DNA of 64,000 nt from Chitinophagaceae bacterium (GCA_016720775.1 JADKJX010000003.1:682001-746000); one strand, 5' to 3'. Positions 54,542 through 64,000 are shown, counted from the stretch's first letter. Notes: generated from the sequence alone by a model not told the origin. Numbers and translations are program-made.

Positions 54542-55257
54542 GTTTTGTTTCTGCTGGCAATAAAAAAATTATCACTTCAAACCGGGATGAAAATATTCAG
54601 CGGCCAACTGCTGCTGCCCCGATGGCCGAGATCGTCAATGGGCAGAAACTCATCTTTCCGAAAGATGCAAAGGCGGGCGGAACCTGGTTTGCCGCTTCAG
54701 AAAGGGGTGTGGTATCTGTTCTGCTGAATGGCGCATTTGTAAAACATGTGCCGGCACCTCCTTACCGCAAAAGCCGCGGGCTCATCTTACTCGATATCAT
54801 TGCAGCAGAATATCCGCTTACTTCATTTGCCGGGATCGACTTACAAAATATTGAACCATTCACAGTTGTTCATTATATGCCGGGACAGTTGTTTGAGTTG
54901 CGGTGGGATGGAAACAAAAAATATGAAAGGGAACTGGATGTTTCGGGAAATTACATCTGGTCATCGGCAACCTTGTACAACGAAGATGTGATTGCATTCC
55001 GGAAAGATCTTTTTGACCGCTTCATTGAAACTACGGCAGCTCCGTTGCCGGATGATGTTCACCGCTTTCATGCACATAACAACAATGATGAAGAGAATGG
55101 TTTTGTTATTAACAGAAGTACCGGGCTGAAAACATTCAGCATCACACAAGCTGTAACGACGCCGGATAAAATTAATTTTAAGCATTCCGACCTGTTGCAG
55201 GATAAAACATTTGAAGAAACCATTCAGTTTCCTCATTCACTGATAAGCCAATCGTGA
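54529..55257 (+). CDS. NRDE-family protein (TANGO2-like)
   Basis: A 242-residue Ntn-hydrolase-like NRDE protein. MCTVSFVSAGNKKIITSNRDE at the N-terminus gives the family motif, with catalytic-type Cys2, followed by RPTAAAPMAEI, FPKDAKAGGTWFAAS and FVINRSTGLKTFSITQ. Its start overlaps the DinB gene by 13 bp and its stop overlaps the next gene by 4 bp. Human TANGO2 is a homologue; the bacterial substrate is unknown. Confidence 0.88.
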   Translation: MCTVSFVSAGNKKIITSNRDENIQRPTAAAPMAEIVNGQKLIFPKDAKAGGTWFAASERGVVSVLLNGAFVKHVPAPPYRKSRGLILLDIIAAEYPLTSFAGIDLQNIEPFTVVHYMPGQLFELRWDGNKKYERELDVSGNYIWSSATLYNEDVIAFRKDLFDRFIETTAAPLPDDVHRFHAHNNNDEENGFVINRSTGLKTFSITQAVTTPDKINFKHSDLLQDKTFEETIQFPHSLISQS

Positions 55258-56297
55258 AAAAGATCAGCCTATACCTGCACAAACTAACGCACTGGGAGTA
55301 CTGGCCTTTTGATGTGGTTTACATACCTATGTACTTTGTATGGTTTTATTATGCAGCCCGGGCAAGGTCATTTTTCTTTTTCAATGCTTCTAATCCGCTT
55401 ATTGAAAATGCCGGATTTTTAATGGAGTCGAAGAAGAAGATCTACGACATCATCCCGGCGCAATACATACCCAAAACAATTTTTTTTAATAAGGACACGC
55501 CGGCTGCGGAATTGTTGCAAGGATTTAACCAATCGGGTATTCAGTATCCCTGTATCGGCAAGCCCGACATAGGCTGCAAGGGGATGGGCGTACAAAAAAT
55601 CTATTCCGATGAGGACCTGGCATCTTATGCGGAAAGGATAAATATGAATTTTCTCATCCAGGAATTTATAGCCAGGCCGGAGGAAGTGGGTGTGTTCTAT
55701 GTTCGCATGCCGGGAGAAGAAAATGGGGTCATCAGCGGCATCGTTTCCAAGGAGTTCCTGATCTTAAAAGGAGATGGGGTATCTACCATCACCCAGCTTT
55801 TAATGAAAGATCCACGTTATCATTTTCAATTAAGTGCTTTACAAAAAATATACGGCGATGAATTAAACACAGTTTTGAAAAATGGCGAAGCAAAGAATAT
55901 GGTGCCTTATGGTAACCATGCCAGGGGCGCCAAGTTCATAGATGTGTCGCATTGGGCCGATGAAACATTTACAAAGAGCTTTAATCATATTTGCAAACAG
56001 ATACCCGGGTTTTATTTTGGCAGGCTGGATATCATGTACAACAACTTAGATGATCTGAAAGAAGGGAAAAATTTCACCATCATCGAATTGAATGGTGCCG
56101 GCAGCGAGCCTACGCATATTTATGATCCAGGGCATTCGGTATTTTTTGCCTGGAAGGAGATTGCCCGGCATTTTAAACTGCTGTACCGGATCAGCGTTAA
56201 AAATCACCGGCAGGGTTTCCGGTACCTTACGGTAAAAGAAGGCATGCAGATGTTCCGGGATAACAAGGCGGTGATAAGGAACCTGAAGAATTTTTAG
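55254..56297 (+). CDS. ATP-grasp domain protein
   Basis: A 347-residue protein with an N-terminal segment (about 1-75) and an ATP-grasp fold: YPCIGKPDIGCKGMGVQKIY (P-loop-like Lys and Gly), NFLIQEFIARPEEVGVFYVR, GVISGIVSKEFLILKG, and the Mg-binding end FYFGRLDIMYNN...FTIIELNGAGSEPTHIYD. Resembles D-Ala-D-Ala-ligase-type or carbamoyl-phosphate-synthase-L enzymes of unknown substrate. Start GTG at 55254 overlaps the NRDE stop (GTGA). Confidence 0.8.
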   Translation: MKKISLYLHKLTHWEYWPFDVVYIPMYFVWFYYAARARSFFFFNASNPLIENAGFLMESKKKIYDIIPAQYIPKTIFFNKDTPAAELLQGFNQSGIQYPCIGKPDIGCKGMGVQKIYSDEDLASYAERINMNFLIQEFIARPEEVGVFYVRMPGEENGVISGIVSKEFLILKGDGVSTITQLLMKDPRYHFQLSALQKIYGDELNTVLKNGEAKNMVPYGNHARGAKFIDVSHWADETFTKSFNHICKQIPGFYFGRLDIMYNNLDDLKEGKNFTIIELNGAGSEPTHIYDPGHSVFFAWKEIARHFKLLYRISVKNHRQGFRYLTVKEGMQMFRDNKAVIRNLKNF

Positions 56298-56310
56298 TGT
56301 CTTTTATTGA

Positions 56311-56422
56311 AGAAAGTTGAAGGTTGTTTAAGAAAGTTGAAGGTTGTTGAATGTGGTTAATGTGGTTAATGTGGTGGAAGGGTACCAGGTAATTTTCAAC
56401 AACGTTCAACAACATTCAACAA
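56311..56422. repeat. Repeat cluster between the ATP-grasp and hydrolase genes
   Basis: Two 20-bp direct repeats AGAAAGTTGAAGGTTGTT(T/G)A (56311-56350) precede three 9-bp ATGTGGTTA repeats (56351-56377). TTGTTGAATGT (56344-56354) is inverted to ACATTCAACAA (56412-56422). It may fold as a terminator-like hairpin with a large loop. Confidence 0.7.
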
Positions 56423-56439
56423 TTTTAAATTTATAATAA

Positions 56440-57306
56440 ATGGCCTGGAAAATTAAAAGAAGATTCAAATGGGGGCTGCTGTTTTTTGTAACGGCATGGG
56501 TCATTTTTGCACAATCCTGTATGAAATTCCGCATTGATGATAAAAGTGCCGGTAAAGAATTTGAAGAAAAGAAAGGTATATCCGTTCATTTTTTTACTTT
56601 GAAGGAAGATGGCGTGCCGATCCATTATGCAAAGACTGGTTCGGATACCCTGCCCACGCTTTTTTTTGTTCACGGGTCACCGGGAAGTTGGGATGCGTTT
56701 AAGATATACATGATGGACAGTGTGTTGCTGAAACAGTTCCGGATTATTTCTGTTGACCGCCCGGGTTTTGGTTACAGCGATTTCGGTACAGCTTATCACC
56801 TTCCTTACCAGGCATTGCTCATCAATAAAATTGCAGAGAAGGAGAATAATCACAAACCGGTTCACCTGGTGGGGCACAGCATCGGCGGGCCGGTCATTGT
56901 TCAGATGGCGCAGGATAAGCCGGTATATTTTTCTTCACTTACGATACTGGCGGGTTCCATTTCACCAACCGATGAACCGAAAGAATACTGGCGGTATGCG
57001 TTCACTTATTCTCCTTTAAAGTGGCTGATGCCCGGGGCCTTCCGGCCATCCAATGACGAGATCGTGTATTTTAAAAAAGAACTTTACCAGCTTGATAAAG
57101 GGTACGGCCAGTTGCTAATGCCCGTAACATTTATTCACGGAGATAAGGATAAGTTTGTTACAGTAAAGAATGTTGACTATGGAAAGAAGAAACTGGCCCA
57201 CAATCCAAAAGTGAAAATCATCATCATTCCCGGCGCCGGTCACTTTATTCCCTGGGAACATTTTGATATCATCCGGGATCACCTGCTTACATTGGCAGGC
57301 AGTTAG
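56440..57306 (+). CDS. Alpha/beta-hydrolase, probable lipoprotein
   Basis: A 288-residue hydrolase. N-terminal hydrophobic segment with a lipobox-like FAQSC (Cys near residue 27). Fold motifs: FVHGSPGSWDAF (oxyanion HGS), VDRPGFGYS, nucleophile elbow VGHSIGGPV (Ser near residue 148), acid FIHGDKDKFV and GAGHFIPWEH His. It is in the family of haloalkane-dehalogenase/epoxide-hydrolase/peptidase-S33-like enzymes; substrate unknown. Confidence 0.85.
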   Translation: MAWKIKRRFKWGLLFFVTAWVIFAQSCMKFRIDDKSAGKEFEEKKGISVHFFTLKEDGVPIHYAKTGSDTLPTLFFVHGSPGSWDAFKIYMMDSVLLKQFRIISVDRPGFGYSDFGTAYHLPYQALLINKIAEKENNHKPVHLVGHSIGGPVIVQMAQDKPVYFSSLTILAGSISPTDEPKEYWRYAFTYSPLKWLMPGAFRPSNDEIVYFKKELYQLDKGYGQLLMPVTFIHGDKDKFVTVKNVDYGKKKLAHNPKVKIIIIPGAGHFIPWEHFDIIRDHLLTLAGS

Positions 57307-57472
57307 CTGTTCAAAATGTGTTGTAGAAATTACACTACTTTAATTTCACACTGATACTATATTACCGGGCAAGCCGTGGTATTACTTTTACATCGTCTTC
57401 AAGCAGTATGTGCAAAACAATATCCCGATCCCTTTGAAAGCATTGGAGGATGAAAGTTCCTTCCTTCCTTTG

Positions 57473-57499
57473 AAAAGCCTCTTCTGAGGCTTTTTGTTT
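57473..57499. terminator. Terminator hairpin between convergent hydrolase and kinase genes
   Basis: AAAAGCCTC-TTCT-GAGGCTTTTT followed by GTTTT: a strong stem, four-base loop and T run on the plus strand. On the minus strand it lies at the end of the kinase gene. It probably serves both genes. Confidence 0.8.
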
Positions 57500-59794
57500 T
57501 AAGCTGTTTTAAGCGCTTTTTCAAGGGAGAAGTTTACAATGAGTTCGCATCCTTCTCCGGGTTTTGAATTGATGAAGACAATGCCGTTGTTCACTTCCGC
57601 ACGGCTGGTAATGTTACGGAGGCCAACGCCGTTTCTTTTCAGGTCTGGTTCAAAGCCCACTCCATTGTCTTTAACAATTACCTGGAGAGCATTCCCGTCT
57701 TTTGAAAGGCTGATGAGAACTTCTTTTGCATCGGCATGTTTTATAACATTGTTCAGCTGTTCCTGAACGATGCGGAAAATGGTAAGCTTTAATTTATTGG
57801 ACAGTTCATTTTCGCATACATCTTTCCATTGAATTGAAATGGACAGTTCGTTCACCTGCTTTATGTTATCGGCCAGTTCATTCAGCGCCTGCAGCAATCC
57901 CACTTCGCCAAGCGAAGGCGGCAGTAAGGATTTTGAAAGTTTCCGGATCTCGGTCATCGCTTTTTCGATGAGGAGTTTGCTTTCAGTCACCAGGTCAACC
58001 CTGGGATTCTCATCTTTTAATGAACACTCAAGGTATAGTTTGGTGGAAGCCAGTATCTGGTTGATATTGTCGTGTAATTCTTCGCCTAATTGCGTACGTT
58101 CTTTTTCCTGGCCCGTTATCACCGCTTCGGTTATCTGCTGGTGCCTGATCTTTCGTTCTTCATTGAGGCTGTTCTCGAGCTGAACTTTTTCGGTGATGTT
58201 ATTGCCTAATGAAAGCACGGCTCTTTTTCCATTGTATTGAATGCTGTGCGAAGCAATTGTCATGATGATGCTATTTCCGCTGCTGGTAATATGCCGCCAC
58301 CGCATTATTTTTTTACAAAAATCCGTCTTCTTTACTTCTTCCACCAGTTCCAGTAATCTTGCCTGTTCATCTTTTGGCCTGATGTTGAGTACGGTTAATT
58401 CCAGGAATTCCTCTTTTGAATACCCGTATAATTCAACGGCTGTTTCATTCACCTCCAGGATCTGCAGGGTATCAAGGTCCCAGATGATGATGCTGGCGGG
58501 GTTATTATTGAAAAGATATTTATACTGCTCTTCGGATTTAAGTAATTGCGCCTGTGCCAGCTTGCTTTCCGTGATGTCACGGGTTACCGAAAGCATGGCG
58601 GTGATCTCTCCTGCGGCATTTCGGAAAGGCACACAATGTGTTTCCATCCACAGCTCCCTTCCCTTTAATCCTTTGATCCGGAAGATCAGTTTTTCCTGCC
58701 TCCCTTCAAAAACATCTTTCACTAATTTTTCAACAGCTTTTTTATATTCAGGTAATATGATACTGAACACATTTTTTCCGATCACCTGTTCAGGGTTTTC
58801 GGCTTCAATCATTGCCAGCCCCGCAGGATTCATTTCAAGTATGGTACCTTCCCGGCTAAGCAGTTTTATGCATTCGGGATCAGTTTGTATGATGGCCCGC
58901 AGGCGGTATTCACTTTCGGCCAGCGCTTCTTCCGATTTTTTTTGCAGGGTGATGTCTTTCCGTATCCCCCAGGCACGTTTTAAGAAATTGCCTTCCACTA
59001 TACCCGTCAGTGAATTCACAAAAGTAACTTCGTCACCGTTGCGGTTATATTCATTGCTTATTTCCTCGGTTGCCTTAAAATTATTACTGAAGAATTTTGT
59101 GAAGTATTCCCCTGCATATATGGTTTTCTTTTGGCCATATCTTATGTAAAGGGATGCCGGTAAGTTCGGCTGCTTTCTCAAAGCCATACATGGCAGCGTA
59201 TGCATCATTGCATTCGGCGATGTAAGCATGTTCAAAACAGCTTTCCACCATCTCTTCCACCGGGACAGAAATATTGATTGGCTCTTTTAGCTCAATACGC
59301 CAGATGCCTTCTGTACTTTCCTGGATGAATATTTTATACCGTTGTTCGCTTTCTTCAATCAGCATTTCCGCTTCTTTCCGTATGCTGATGTCGGATACCA
59401 TGGTGCTGGTTTTTCTCAGGCCATCTGTGTCAATAAAAAAAGCAGAAGTTATTTCAACCGGGAAACGTTCACCGGTTTTTTTAATGCCGGTTGCTTCCGT
59501 CATGGCAAAGCCATTCTTTTCACGGATTTCGAGCGCATTTAAAAGCCGGGGATCGTCGTGATCAATAAAGTCCCATCTTTTTAATTTTTTTAATTCAGCA
59601 GGAGTGTAGCCAAACATTTTGCAGGCTGCATTATTTATTTCGAGGATGCTGCCATCGGAAAGGGTAAGAAAAAAGGCATGAATGGAATTTTCAACAATGG
59701 AACGGTATTTCCCTTCTTCACCGGTGAGCATAAATCTTAATCCGTTGTTGCCGGCAACAGGAAAGTAGTGAACAAGTTTATCAGGTCTTTTCAT
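57499..59794 (-). CDS. Multi-PAS sensor histidine kinase (HisKA_3), one-base frameshift
   Basis: A hybrid of PAS domains and a NarX/DegS-type kinase. The 5' frame (59794-59084) starts MKRPDKLVHYF and encodes PAS domains 1-2 up to LTGIPLHKIWPKENH. The 3' frame picks up TIYAGEYFTKFFSN and continues with further PAS/PAC segments, the HisKA_3 H-box GQEKERTQLGEELHDNINQI (His near 400 of the 3' part) and an HATPase (NELSNKLKLTIFRIVQEQLN, DNGVGF, NGVGLRNI). Deleting one A (the A4 run at 59124-59127, minus strand) makes one 764-residue protein. No membrane segment, so cytoplasmic. It faces the response regulator at 60014 divergently. Confidence 0.85.
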
Positions 59795-59831
59795 TGCAAT
59801 ACGGTTCGGGTATTAAAAGGATTGGATTTAA

Positions 59832-59891
59832 CCGGGTTATTACGAAACCCGGCATCGTAAATACACAAAGTACATTTACGGTTGCCGTAAA
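59832..59891. promoter_or_regulatory. Dyads in the kinase/response-regulator divergent spacer
   Basis: Two perfect inverted repeats, CCGGGTT-7 nt-AACCCGG (59832-59852) and TTTACGG-TTG-CCGTAAA (59875-59891), lie between the kinase start (59794) and the regulator start (60014). Possible binding sites for the LuxR-type regulator itself; not tested. Confidence 0.45.
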
Positions 59892-60013
59892 GTTCTGGAA
59901 AGCGCACAAATAATATTATAGTAGCTAACCCTAATATTATGTAGAAAAGTTTCTATCTTCATAGAGCATATTTATCTATATAATACATTTGCAATCTAAA
60001 CCCTGCAAAAAGA

Positions 60014-60640
60014 ATGAAAAAGTTCCTGCTTGTTGATGATCATGTAGTAGTTCGTTCGGGTATAAAAACCCTTCTGTCTGAGATGTACAGCCCTGCAGAA
60101 ATTCATGAAGCAATGGATGGCGAAACAGCGATGGTAAAAATGAAAGAGAACAGTTATGACCTGGTGATGCTTGATATACAGATGCCTAAAACTGATACGC
60201 TGGGATTGATGGAATATGTTCACATAAAATATCCTACGGCAAAAGTGCTGATGTTTTCAATGAGTGCAGAGAATATTTATGCCAAGCGTTTTATGAAAGC
60301 AGGTGCTTACGGTTTTATTTCAAAAGAAGCACCGCTGGAAGAGATCACACGGGCCATCAGTACAATCCTCAACAATAAGAAATATATCAGCGATACACTG
60401 GCCGAAAAACTGGCAGAGGATTCTTTCTCGGGTAAAACAGGCAATCCGTTCAACGACCTGTCGCCCCGTGAATTTGAAATTGTTTCTTTATTGCTTGAAG
60501 GAAAGACCGTAACCGATATTTCTCACACATTGAATATCCAGACTTCCACTGTTGGCACACACAAGGCCCGTTTGTTTGATAAACTGGGGGTTACCAATAT
60601 CCTGGAGTTGAAGGAACTAGCCACTACCTACAACCTGTAA
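60014..60640 (+). CDS. NarL/LuxR-family response regulator
   Basis: A 208-residue two-component regulator. The N-terminal receiver (about 4-120) has DDHVVVRSG (Asp pair), LVMLDIQMP with phospho-Asp near residue 55 and SKEAPLEEI. The C-terminal LuxR HTH (about 142-205) reads LSPREFEIVSLLLEGKTVTD ISHTLNIQTSTVGTHKARLF (two adjacent stretches). It is divergent from the PAS kinase at 57499-59794, the probable partner. The target genes are unknown. Confidence 0.92.
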   Translation: MKKFLLVDDHVVVRSGIKTLLSEMYSPAEIHEAMDGETAMVKMKENSYDLVMLDIQMPKTDTLGLMEYVHIKYPTAKVLMFSMSAENIYAKRFMKAGAYGFISKEAPLEEITRAISTILNNKKYISDTLAEKLAEDSFSGKTGNPFNDLSPREFEIVSLLLEGKTVTDISHTLNIQTSTVGTHKARLFDKLGVTNILELKELATTYNL

Positions 60641-60652
60641 GTTTATTTTCCA

Positions 60653-61684
60653 TTAATAAAACGCCGGGCATCTTACTTTTTCAGCAGAGCTGTTTATGCT
60701 GTTGCGGAAAGCTTTGTAAGAAAGTGTGATCTCGTAAGCGCCGCGGTATTGCGAGGCAGTTTTTAATTTGCTCACATTCACATCATAGGTAACGCCGATA
60801 GCGAATTGGTTGTAATCTAATTTTAAAACAGGAACCAGCGCATCATTCCAGCGGTAGAATGCGCCACCCGATATGGTCGTTTTCAGGTTCTCATCATTTG
60901 ATATAAGATCATGGCTGAATAATAATCCGCCCTGTATCTGTTTGGCACCCCCCTGCATAAAGTAATCGGCATAAACGATCAGTTTGTTATCATCGCTCAG
61001 CGGGGTAGAAAGGCCTGCATTGACAACCCATTTTGGATTCAGTATTATATCATATTGCTGCTGGAATGCAACTTTTGGTTTGGTGATATGAAATAACCCA
61101 ACACCCAAATAATATCGGGTGCTTTCACCGGCCGTGCTGCTGAAGTTCAATCCAACAGAAGCATCCCAATAGGTGAAACCGGTGTTGGTGAAAACCTGTT
61201 TAGTTGGATTAGCCGGACTGTAAGAACCATTTACAAACTGGTCATCAAAACTCAGCTTGGAAGGATCGAAGTGCTGAATGACCGGTCCGCCCATGACGCC
61301 TGCAGACAAGTAAGTATCTTTTTCACCGGACAATGACTTGTGATAATTGAGCACCGGGAATATCTGTGTACGGCGCAGTCTTGAATCTCCGGCAATATCA
61401 TTGGTAAGTTGTGTGCCGATGGTGATGAAGTCGTTTGAATTTCTTCCGACCGGTTTTTTGTACTCCATGCCAAGTCCCAGTGTGCGGTAAGGCGTGGTAA
61501 CACTCTGCCACTGGCTGCGAAAAGCCGATGTAACTCTTACGTCTCCAGCAAATATGCCCGCCAGTGCCGGGTTCCTCAACAGGGGTAATTCATAAAACTG
61601 TGAGAAGTTTATATCCTGGCTCTTCGCCGTGCCGGCACACAGCAGCAGGAAGATCAGTAATTGGTTTCGTACAAGGTTTTTCAT
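60653..61684 (-). CDS. PorP/SprF-family type IX secretion membrane protein
   Basis: A 343-residue outer-membrane beta-barrel-like protein with a signal peptide (ending GTAKSQ). INFSQFYELPLLRNPALAG and SAFRSQWQSVTTPYRTLGL are typical of PorP/SprF, which partner CHU_C-type substrates in type IX secretion and gliding systems. It directly follows (20 bp) the large repeat protein gene ending at 61704, so the two form a substrate/partner pair, a common genomic arrangement in this phylum. Confidence 0.92.
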   Translation of the reverse strand: MKNLVRNQLLIFLLLCAGTAKSQDINFSQFYELPLLRNPALAGIFAGDVRVTSAFRSQWQSVTTPYRTLGLGMEYKKPVGRNSNDFITIGTQLTNDIAGDSRLRRTQIFPVLNYHKSLSGEKDTYLSAGVMGGPVIQHFDPSKLSFDDQFVNGSYSPANPTKQVFTNTGFTYWDASVGLNFSSTAGESTRYYLGVGLFHITKPKVAFQQQYDIILNPKWVVNAGLSTPLSDDNKLIVYADYFMQGGAKQIQGGLLFSHDLISNDENLKTTISGGAFYRWNDALVPVLKLDYNQFAIGVTYDVNVSKLKTASQYRGAYEITLSYKAFRNSINSSAEKVRCPAFY

Positions 61685-61703
61685 ATTGGATAGTTATGGA
61701 TCG

Positions 61704-64000
61704 TTATTTTAAAAGAGTAGTGTTGCCCTTATAGGTATACATCACCCCGTTGTCGCAAATCACTTCGGCGGTATAAACAAACACATCCGGTGTGGCGGGT
61801 ACGCCTCTCACTTTTCCATCCCATCCGTATTTCGGATCGTTTGGATCGAAGTTTGTTTTTTCAAAGACAAGTTCACCCCAGCGGTTGAATATGCGGAATG
61901 TTTTTACTAAAATTCCTTTGCCTCTCACCATCAATACATCATTCAACCCGTCTCCATCTGGTGTAAAGGCATTTGGTATGAACACCTGTGCACTCTTACA
62001 GAATACAAAGATCAAAACGGTATCGGTGGTTAAACAGCCGTAACTGTTTTTTATGTTCAGTACGTAGTAACTATTGTCTTTTACAGTAACCGATGGGCTT
62101 GGACAGGTGGTACAGCTCAGGCCGGTTGTTGGTGTCCATGTCCAGCTTACGATCGGCCCATTGGTTGTAATAGGGTTAAACGTAAGTGTGGTTCCGGTGG
62201 TAGTTGTTATATCCGGGCCAAGATTAAGTGTTGGCTTTGGGCCTACATCTATTTTTACAAAATTGGTATCGGTAAAACAACCATATGCATCGTAACCGAT
62301 CACTTTGTATAAAGTTGTCCGGGTTGGAGTAGCTACCGGGTCAGCGATGTTAACATTGCTGAGCCCTTGTGAGGGGGACCATAAATAACTGTTTGCGCCA
62401 CTTGCCCGTAATCCTGTTGATTCACCGATACACAAGGTGTCGTTTGGTGTAACCAGCATCTGGAAAGGACGTATCACGGTAAGTGAAACCGAATCGAAAG
62501 CAAAACATCCGAATGCACTTTCTCCTTTCACCATATATTTTATTGAGCTCGTTGGTGTAACAGATGGGTTTGCACAATTCGTACAACTTAATCCCGTGGC
62601 CGGTGTCCAGGTATATTGTGATGCACCACTTGCGGATAACTGTGCTGTTTTGCCCAGGCACACATTCATATCGTTGCTGGCATTAACAGCAGGAGTGGGG
62701 TGAACCACTATGGTAAATGTTTTTGGTACTCCCGGACAAGTGCTGGTAGAAGGCGTTACAGTAATAACAGCCGTTACAGGTGCATTGCCTGTATTCACTG
62801 CAGTAAATGCAGGAATGTTGCCGGTACCATTTGCCGGCAAACCAATAGATGGATTGCTGTTCGTCCAGGCATATGTTGAGATACTGCTTAACGTTCCTGT
62901 AAATGACACGGCATTGGTTGTTGATTTGTTACACAATGCCTGGTCTGCAGGCTGTGCAACAGACGGGATCGGGTTCACAGTTATTGTAAATGATTTCGAC
63001 GGGCCATTGCATCCCAACGCATTTGGTGTTACCGTAATGGTAGCAACCGATGTAGATGAACCATTGCTTACTGCGGCAAACGGAGCAATATTTCCGGTAC
63101 CACTTGCCGGCAAACCAATGGAGATGGCCGTATTTGTCCAGTTGTATATAGTACCGCTCACGGCTCCTGCAAATATTATTGCATTGGTTGCAGCCCCGTT
63201 ACATATTCCCTGGCTCGGTGGTTGAACCACATCAGGTGTTGGATTTACATTTATTGCAAAAGATTCAGGCGTACCAACACAACCCACTGCTCCGGGGGTA
63301 ACGGTGATGGTTCCTGTATTAACTGTATTAAGATAGTTGATGGCAGCAAAAGAAGCAATATTTCCGGCACCGCTTGCTGCCAAACCGATGGATGTATTAT
63401 TATTTGTCCAGTTGAATGTTGTTCCCACCACGTTACCGGTAAAGTTTACCGCATTGGACATGGAGGCATTACAAAGTGTTTGATCAGAAGGCCTGTTTAC
63501 ATCCGGTGTTGGTTTCACCGTTATTGTAAAGGTCTGTGGCGTACCCAGGCAACCGGCTGCAGATGGGGTGACCGTAATGGTTGCCGTAACAGCTGCATTG
63601 GTTGAATTGGTGGCTGTAAAAGCAGGAATATTTCCATTGCCATTTGCTGCAAGGCCAATGGATGGATCACTGTTCGTCCAACTGAATGTGGTTGCAGCTA
63701 CTGAACCGGTAAATGCAATTGCATTGGTCATTGCCCCATTACATAAAGCCTGGTTTGTTGGTTGAGCAACATCTGCTGATGGATTTACTGTGATGGTAAA
63801 TGTTTTTGCTGTACCCGGACAACCGGCAGCAGACGGAGTTACCGTAATTGTTGCGGTCACCGGCGTAATGCCGCTGTTGGTTGCAGTAAATGAAGCGATG
63901 TTTCCGTTGCCACTTGCTGCAAGACCAATCGATGTATTATTATTGGTCCAACTGAAAGTTGTACCGGCAACAGCGCCGGTAAATGTTATTGTATTTGTTG
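61704..64000 (-). CDS. Large repeat protein with T9SS type B (CHU_C) C-terminus, partial
   Basis: An open frame of at least 765 codons that runs past the window edge, so the true start and signal peptide are not visible. It contains about five ~88-residue tandem beta-sandwich repeats (TITVTPSAAGCPGTAKTFTI, ALCNGAMTNAIAFTGSVAAT, FSWTNSDPSIGLAANGNGNI patterns; each with paired Cys). Three PKD-like modules follow (each with LSxSGASQYTWTPATGLSCT-like cores). The C-terminal ~95 residues are the CHU_C sorting domain (VFIPNAFTPDGDGLNDVLMV, FRIFNRWGELVFEKTNFDP). It is probably secreted to the surface, perhaps as an adhesin. Confidence 0.92.
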   Translation of the reverse strand, partial: TNTITFTGAVAGTTFSWTNNNTSIGLAASGNGNIASFTATNSGITPVTATITVTPSAAGCPGTAKTFTITVNPSADVAQPTNQALCNGAMTNAIAFTGSVAATTFSWTNSDPSIGLAANGNGNIPAFTATNSTNAAVTATITVTPSAAGCLGTPQTFTITVKPTPDVNRPSDQTLCNASMSNAVNFTGNVVGTTFNWTNNNTSIGLAASGAGNIASFAAINYLNTVNTGTITVTPGAVGCVGTPESFAINVNPTPDVVQPPSQGICNGAATNAIIFAGAVSGTIYNWTNTAISIGLPASGTGNIAPFAAVSNGSSTSVATITVTPNALGCNGPSKSFTITVNPIPSVAQPADQALCNKSTTNAVSFTGTLSSISTYAWTNSNPSIGLPANGTGNIPAFTAVNTGNAPVTAVITVTPSTSTCPGVPKTFTIVVHPTPAVNASNDMNVCLGKTAQLSASGASQYTWTPATGLSCTNCANPSVTPTSSIKYMVKGESAFGCFAFDSVSLTVIRPFQMLVTPNDTLCIGESTGLRASGANSYLWSPSQGLSNVNIADPVATPTRTTLYKVIGYDAYGCFTDTNFVKIDVGPKPTLNLGPDITTTTGTTLTFNPITTNGPIVSWTWTPTTGLSCTTCPSPSVTVKDNSYYVLNIKNSYGCLTTDTVLIFVFCKSAQVFIPNAFTPDGDGLNDVLMVRGKGILVKTFRIFNRWGELVFEKTNFDPNDPKYGWDGKVRGVPATPDVFVYTAEVICDNGVMYTYKGNTTLLK

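Overview
The window looks like a chromosomal piece of a Bacteroidota genome, most likely a Chitinophagaceae-type member. The evidence is a SusC/SusD pair, a PorP/SprF protein beside a CHU_C-type (gliding-motility C-terminal domain) secreted protein, LacI-controlled polysaccharide genes, many Gln-after-Ala signal peptides (…AQ), almost no Shine-Dalgarno sequences and moderate GC. No rRNA, tRNA or CRISPR array was seen.

Layout. (1) 1-2.7 kb: an SGNH-like protein and an MBOAT O-acyltransferase, a probable surface-polysaccharide acylation pair. (2) 2.7-31.4 kb: a large pectin/galacturonate utilisation locus. A divergent LacI regulator is followed by susC-susD, an esterase, a pectin methylesterase, a Gfo/Idh oxidoreductase, a GH43, a small DUF4440-like protein, kduD, kduI, a CE12-GH28 fusion, GH105, a CE8-PL10 fusion, uxaB, uxaA, uxaC, kdgK, a YhcH-like protein, a KDPG aldolase and an ExuT-like MFS transporter. 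Together these cover de-esterification, cleavage, outer-membrane uptake, inner-membrane transport and both routes (KduI/KduD and UxaC/UxaB/UxaA) to 2-keto-3-deoxygluconate, then KdgK and Eda to pyruvate and glyceraldehyde-3-phosphate. Two near-identical palindromic operators, upstream of susC and of kduD, suggest one LacI regulon with two promoters. (3) 31.4-46.2 kb: a MocR regulator, ilvE and many small genes (GNATs, VOC, M48/TPR protease, SGNH protein, SnoaL-like, DUF1801-like, SHOCT, YCII-like, hypothetical membrane proteins). (4) 46.3-48.0 kb: a REP-associated tyrosine transposase (RAYT) with inverted REP-like repeats and homopolymer tracts. (5) 48-57.3 kb: tricorn-like S41 protease, DUF1772-like protein, AraC regulator, YHS protein, a four-gene overlapping operon (DoxX, DinB, NRDE, ATP-grasp) and an alpha/beta hydrolase. 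(6) 57.5-64 kb: a PAS histidine kinase with a divergent NarL/LuxR response regulator, PorP/SprF, and a large repeat protein with a type IX secretion C-terminus that runs off the window.

The most unusual signals are a ~160-206 bp palindromic element with inverted ends. It occurs at two consecutive gene junctions (kduD|kduI and kduI|GH28), apparently supplies the start codon and first ~25 codons of the downstream gene, and has a solo relative in frame inside uxaA. Three genes (susC, kduD, the PAS kinase) each carry a one-base indel. These may be sequencing errors, real inactivation, or in susC a slippery switch, and this must be settled before the genes are interpreted.
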